Source: JASJBU01 sp965372385 (lineage in GTDB: Bacteria > Pseudomonadota > Gammaproteobacteria > Chromatiales > Chromatiaceae). From it: 8,080 nt of DNA. The notes beneath the pieces are model-generated. The model made no database searches and was not told the DNA's origin. It saw nothing but the letters and a program-made list of their open reading frames with translations. Below, in pieces: positions 5,957 through 8,080 of the stretch; position 1 is the stretch's first letter, and the number at the start of each line of letters is the position of its first letter. The stretch covers positions 1-8,080 of the forward strand of contig CBDVCD010000150.1 of NCBI GenBank assembly GCA_965372385.1. The letters are read 5' to 3'. The translations under genes were made by a program, and so were the position numbers.

Positions 5957-6760
5957 TCAGATAAAGATCACGAGCAGAATCACTGCGCCAAGGATGAAAC
6001 GATAAACCACAAACGGCCCCATGCCGATGTGTTCGATAAACCGCAGGAAGAGATGGATGCAGAGATAGGCGGTGATGAAGGAGAGCAGGGCGCCGATGCT
6101 CAGGGAGGTCCAGTCGACCCCGGTCTCGCTCTGGATCAGGTCCAATGTCACCAGACCGCCGGACATGAGTATGGTGGGGATGGAGAGCAGAAAGGAGAAG
6201 CGAGAGGCGGCCTGACGGGTCAGACCAAGGAACAGCCCCGCGGTCATGGTGATGCCGGAGCGGGAGGTGCCGGGGATGATCGCCACCGCTTGAAACAGGC
6301 CGATAATCAGCGCATCGATCCAGCGGATGGAGTACTCGTCCCGTTCCCGCTTACCCAGTCTGTCCGCTACCAGCAGCAGCACGCCAAATCCAATGGTGGT
6401 GATGGCGATCACCAGCGGGGCGCGCAGATCCCCCTCTACCAGTGACTTCATCAGCAGTCCAAACAGCCCCACCGGAATCGTGGCGAGGATGATCATCCAG
6501 CCCAGTCTGGCATCCTGAGAGGCGGACTTGGGATTTGTCAGAGAGCGCAAGAAATCACCGCCGATGGTGATCACCTCCCGCCGGAAATAGCCCACTACCG
6601 CGGCGAGTGAACCGACATGTACCGCCACGTCAAAGATCAGACCCTGATCCGCATAACCCAGCAGGTTGGGTGCCAGGATCAGATGGGCCGAGCTGGAGAT
6701 GGGCAGGAACTCGGTCAGGCCCTGCACGACAGCGAGGATGAAGATCTGCAGCAGTTCCAT
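5957..6760 (-). CDS. uppP: Undecaprenyl-diphosphatase (UppP/BacA)
   Basis: UppP removes a phosphate from undecaprenyl pyrophosphate at the membrane, recycling the lipid carrier for peptidoglycan, O-antigen and other polysaccharides; overexpression gives bacitracin resistance in known cases. The 267-residue protein has the usual family length and about eight hydrophobic helices. Both catalytic signatures are present: QGLTEFLPISSSAHLIL at residues 13-29 (with Glu17) and PGTSRSG at 163-169 (with Arg167). The ATG has only a weak GGA just upstream, but this start gives the standard family N-terminus. It lies 101 bp downstream of galE on the same strand, so the two may be co-transcribed. No strong terminator follows the stop; the SulP terminator beyond the palindromic element is the nearest candidate. 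Confidence 0.96.
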   Translation of the reverse strand: MELLQIFILAVVQGLTEFLPISSSAHLILAPNLLGYADQGLIFDVAVHVGSLAAVVGYFRREVITIGGDFLRSLTNPKSASQDARLGWMIILATIPVGLFGLLMKSLVEGDLRAPLVIAITTIGFGVLLLVADRLGKRERDEYSIRWIDALIIGLFQAVAIIPGTSRSGITMTAGLFLGLTRQAASRFSFLLSIPTILMSGGLVTLDLIQSETGVDWTSLSIGALLSFITAYLCIHLFLRFIEHIGMGPFVVYRFILGAVILLVIFI

Positions 6761-6861
6761 GTTCCGGTTATGGATGTTGTCCCGCTGATAGATGTACTAA
6801 AAGGTTAATAGATTTTCTCATTTGCATTTTTTAGCGTTCATTTGCGGACTGATTTATTGTG
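6761..6861 (-). other. Intergenic gap between galE and uppP
   Basis: This is an AT-rich gap of 101 bp. The octamer TCATTTGC (+ strand) occurs at 6818-6825 and 6838-6845, start to start exactly 20 bp. A TTGACA overlaps the galE stop on the - strand but no good -10 element stands 16-18 bp further. No clear terminator is seen, which favours read-through from galE into uppP. Confidence 0.4.
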
Positions 6862-7863
6862 TCAACCCTGGGTCCAGGGTGATTCCAACAGCTTTCTCTC
6901 CCAGGCCAGGCTGGATTCCGCGATCTTTGCCAGGTCGTCGCAGAAGGGCTCCCACCCTAAAACCTTACGTACCTTGTCGGCGCCAGCGATCAGCGACGGT
7001 GGATCACCCGCGCGTCTCTCCACCTCGATGATCTTGAAGGGTTTGCCGTTGGCCTGCTCCACTGCCTGCAGCAGTTCCCGCACTGAGTAGCCATGGCCAT
7101 AGCCGCAGTTGAGGGTGGTCGATTCGCCGCCGTTGCGCAGATAGTCCAATGCCTTGACGTGGGCGTGAGCCAGATCCTCCACGTGGATATAATCGCGTAC
7201 CCCGGTCCCATCCGGGGTTGGGTAGTCGGTGCCAAAGATATAGACCGCGTCCCGCTTTCCCACCGCCGCCTCACAGGCCACCTTGGTCAAGAGTGTGGCC
7301 TTCGGCGTCGATTGACCGATGCGGCCCTCGGGATCGCAGCCGGCCACGTTGAAATAGCGTAGGGCCACGTAGTTCAAATCAGTGGCCGCGGCGAGATCCC
7401 GCAGCATCATCTCCGACATCAGCTTGGAAGTGCCGTAGGGATTGATCGGAAGGGTGGGCGCGTCCTCGTAGGCGACGTCGGCTTGTGGGATACCATAGAC
7501 CGCCGCGGTGGAGGAGAAGACGAAATGCTTCACCCCCGCCTCGGCACAGCATTCGAGCAGATTACGCGTGTTGCAGGTATTGTTGCGGTAATACTTCAGC
7601 GGATTCTCCACCGATTCCGGCACGATGGTATGGGCGGCGAAATGTATGACAGTGTCGATGTCATGCTCTTTCAGGACCCGCCTGACCAGCTCCCGGTCGC
7701 CGGTATCGCCCACCACCAGTTCGCCGTTGAGCACGGCTTGTCTGAATCCGGTGGAGAGGTTATCCAGGGTGACCAGTCGTTCACCGGCCTCACTCAGTTG
7801 ACGTGCGGTATGGCTGCCGATATAGCCGGCGCCGCCTGTAACAAGAATCCCTTTCTGGGTCAT
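6862..7863 (-). CDS. galE: UDP-glucose 4-epimerase
   Basis: GalE interconverts UDP-glucose and UDP-galactose (some members also the N-acetyl forms) in the cytoplasm using tightly bound NAD; it feeds galactose use and surface polysaccharide synthesis. The 333-residue protein matches the usual length of about 335-340. Seen in order: the NAD-binding GGAGYIGSH at residues 10-18, DNLSTGF at 34-40, the catalytic SST at 117-119, the Tyr-x-x-x-Lys pair Y143 and K147 in NPYGTSK, LRYFNVAG at 168-175, GTGVRDYIHVEDLA at 219-232, and RRAGDPPSLIA at 283-293. This is the extended short-chain dehydrogenase fold and is complete. An AGGAA (complement of 7871-7875) 7 bases before the ATG confirms the start. A good promoter lies upstream, and uppP follows, consistent with an envelope-polysaccharide role. 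Substrate preference (acetylated or not) cannot be decided by eye. Confidence 0.96.
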   Translation of the reverse strand: MTQKGILVTGGAGYIGSHTARQLSEAGERLVTLDNLSTGFRQAVLNGELVVGDTGDRELVRRVLKEHDIDTVIHFAAHTIVPESVENPLKYYRNNTCNTRNLLECCAEAGVKHFVFSSTAAVYGIPQADVAYEDAPTLPINPYGTSKLMSEMMLRDLAAATDLNYVALRYFNVAGCDPEGRIGQSTPKATLLTKVACEAAVGKRDAVYIFGTDYPTPDGTGVRDYIHVEDLAHAHVKALDYLRNGGESTTLNCGYGHGYSVRELLQAVEQANGKPFKIIEVERRAGDPPSLIAGADKVRKVLGWEPFCDDLAKIAESSLAWERKLLESPWTQG

Positions 7864-7898
7864 CTATGATTTCCTGAAATTGGTTGCAAATTCGGGGG

Positions 7899-7927
7899 AT
7901 CATACCGGTTGAAGGTAAGAGAGTCAT
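7899..7927 (-). promoter_or_regulatory. Likely sigma-70 promoter of galE
   Basis: On the - strand, ATGACT (complement of 7922-7927) is the -35 box, followed by exactly 17 bases and TATGAT (complement of 7899-7904), a 5-of-6 match to the -10 consensus. It lies about 35 bases before the galE start, leaving room for a short leader with the ribosome binding site. Confidence 0.5.
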
Positions 7928-7943
7928 GTGACGAGGTGTGAAG

Positions 7944-8016
7944 TGCCACGCAGACACGCAGAGGGACTCCAAATAGAAATGACTGAATTCTCCGTGTACT
8001 TCATGTCTTTGTAGCA
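7944..8016. repeat. Degenerate inverted repeat upstream of galE
   Basis: TGCCACGCAGACACGCAGAG at 7944-7963 is an imperfect inverted match of the segment at 7997-8016 (whose reverse complement begins TGCTACAAAGACATGAAG): 13 of the first 18 positions agree. CTCCGTGT at 7990-7997 adds to the resemblance to 'cacagagacacagag'-type dyad repeats scattered between genes in many gammaproteobacteria (from memory). It is probably an old, decayed intergenic repeat copy. Confidence 0.45.
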
Positions 8017-8080
8017 ACAAAAATCGTAACTATTCAGCTCCTTTTGTCATGCCCATGTCTTCACACTGAAAATGCCATCG
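8017..8080. other. Right edge, nothing recognised
   Basis: The last 64 bases carry no coding, RNA or repeat signal I can support on either strand. Confidence 0.4.

Noticed and set aside
5781..6005. 74-codon + strand frame starting at TTG 5781 with a good AGGAGGT upstream
   Set aside because: The start and ribosome-binding-like sequence lie inside the palindromic element and the frame runs across its far end into the uppP 3' region; it is best explained as repeat-derived.
6858..6885. TTGACA overlapping the galE stop as a uppP promoter, and the small ACCCTG/CAGGGT hairpin at 6865-6880 as a galE terminator
   Set aside because: No acceptable -10 element stands 16-18 bp after the TTGACA, and the hairpin is short, lies within the coding end and has no T tract.

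Overview
The window looks like ordinary chromosome from a Gram-negative proteobacterium, most likely a gammaproteobacterium. The basis is the protein families present (a MauG/CCP-type di-heme peroxidase, SulP transporter, UppP, GalE), secreted proteins with classical signal peptides, and a palindromic intergenic repeat of a style common in gammaproteobacterial genomes. The genus cannot be fixed from sequence alone.

Layout: (1) 1-718, the 3' part of a di-heme cytochrome c peroxidase-like gene on the + strand, cut by the window edge. (2) 822-1430, an unrecognised small exported protein with four cysteines and a duplicated acidic segment, closed by a strong hairpin terminator at 1451-1491. (3) 1527-2426, an alpha/beta-hydrolase-fold protein with cysteine where the nucleophile serine normally sits; this gene and the one before it are visibly more AT-rich than the flanking genes. 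(4) 2447-3514 on the - strand, an exported RNase Z/arylsulfatase-type metallo-beta-lactamase-fold hydrolase, convergent with (3). (5) 3515-3902, a divergent intergenic region of about 390 bp with a possible remnant of an outer-membrane protein C-terminus. (6) 3903-5657 on the + strand, a SulP-family anion transporter with a C-terminal STAS domain, followed by a textbook terminator at 5699-5730. (7) 5736-5908, a 173-bp palindromic, MITE-like element with perfect 21-bp terminal inverted repeats and a short flanking direct repeat. (8) 5957-6760 uppP and 6862-7863 galE, both on the - strand, in the order galE then uppP. (9) 7864-8080, the galE promoter region with a degenerate dyad repeat.

How the genes relate: galE (UDP-sugar supply) and uppP (recycling of the undecaprenyl carrier) both serve envelope polysaccharide synthesis and may be co-transcribed. 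SulP imports an inorganic anion (sulfate or bicarbonate are the usual substrates). Genes 1-4 show no clear functional link; three of them appear to act outside the cytoplasm. No defence system, CRISPR array, tRNA, rRNA or prophage is visible. The most notable items are the MITE-like element and the cysteine-nucleophile hydrolase; no convincing undescribed multi-gene system was found.
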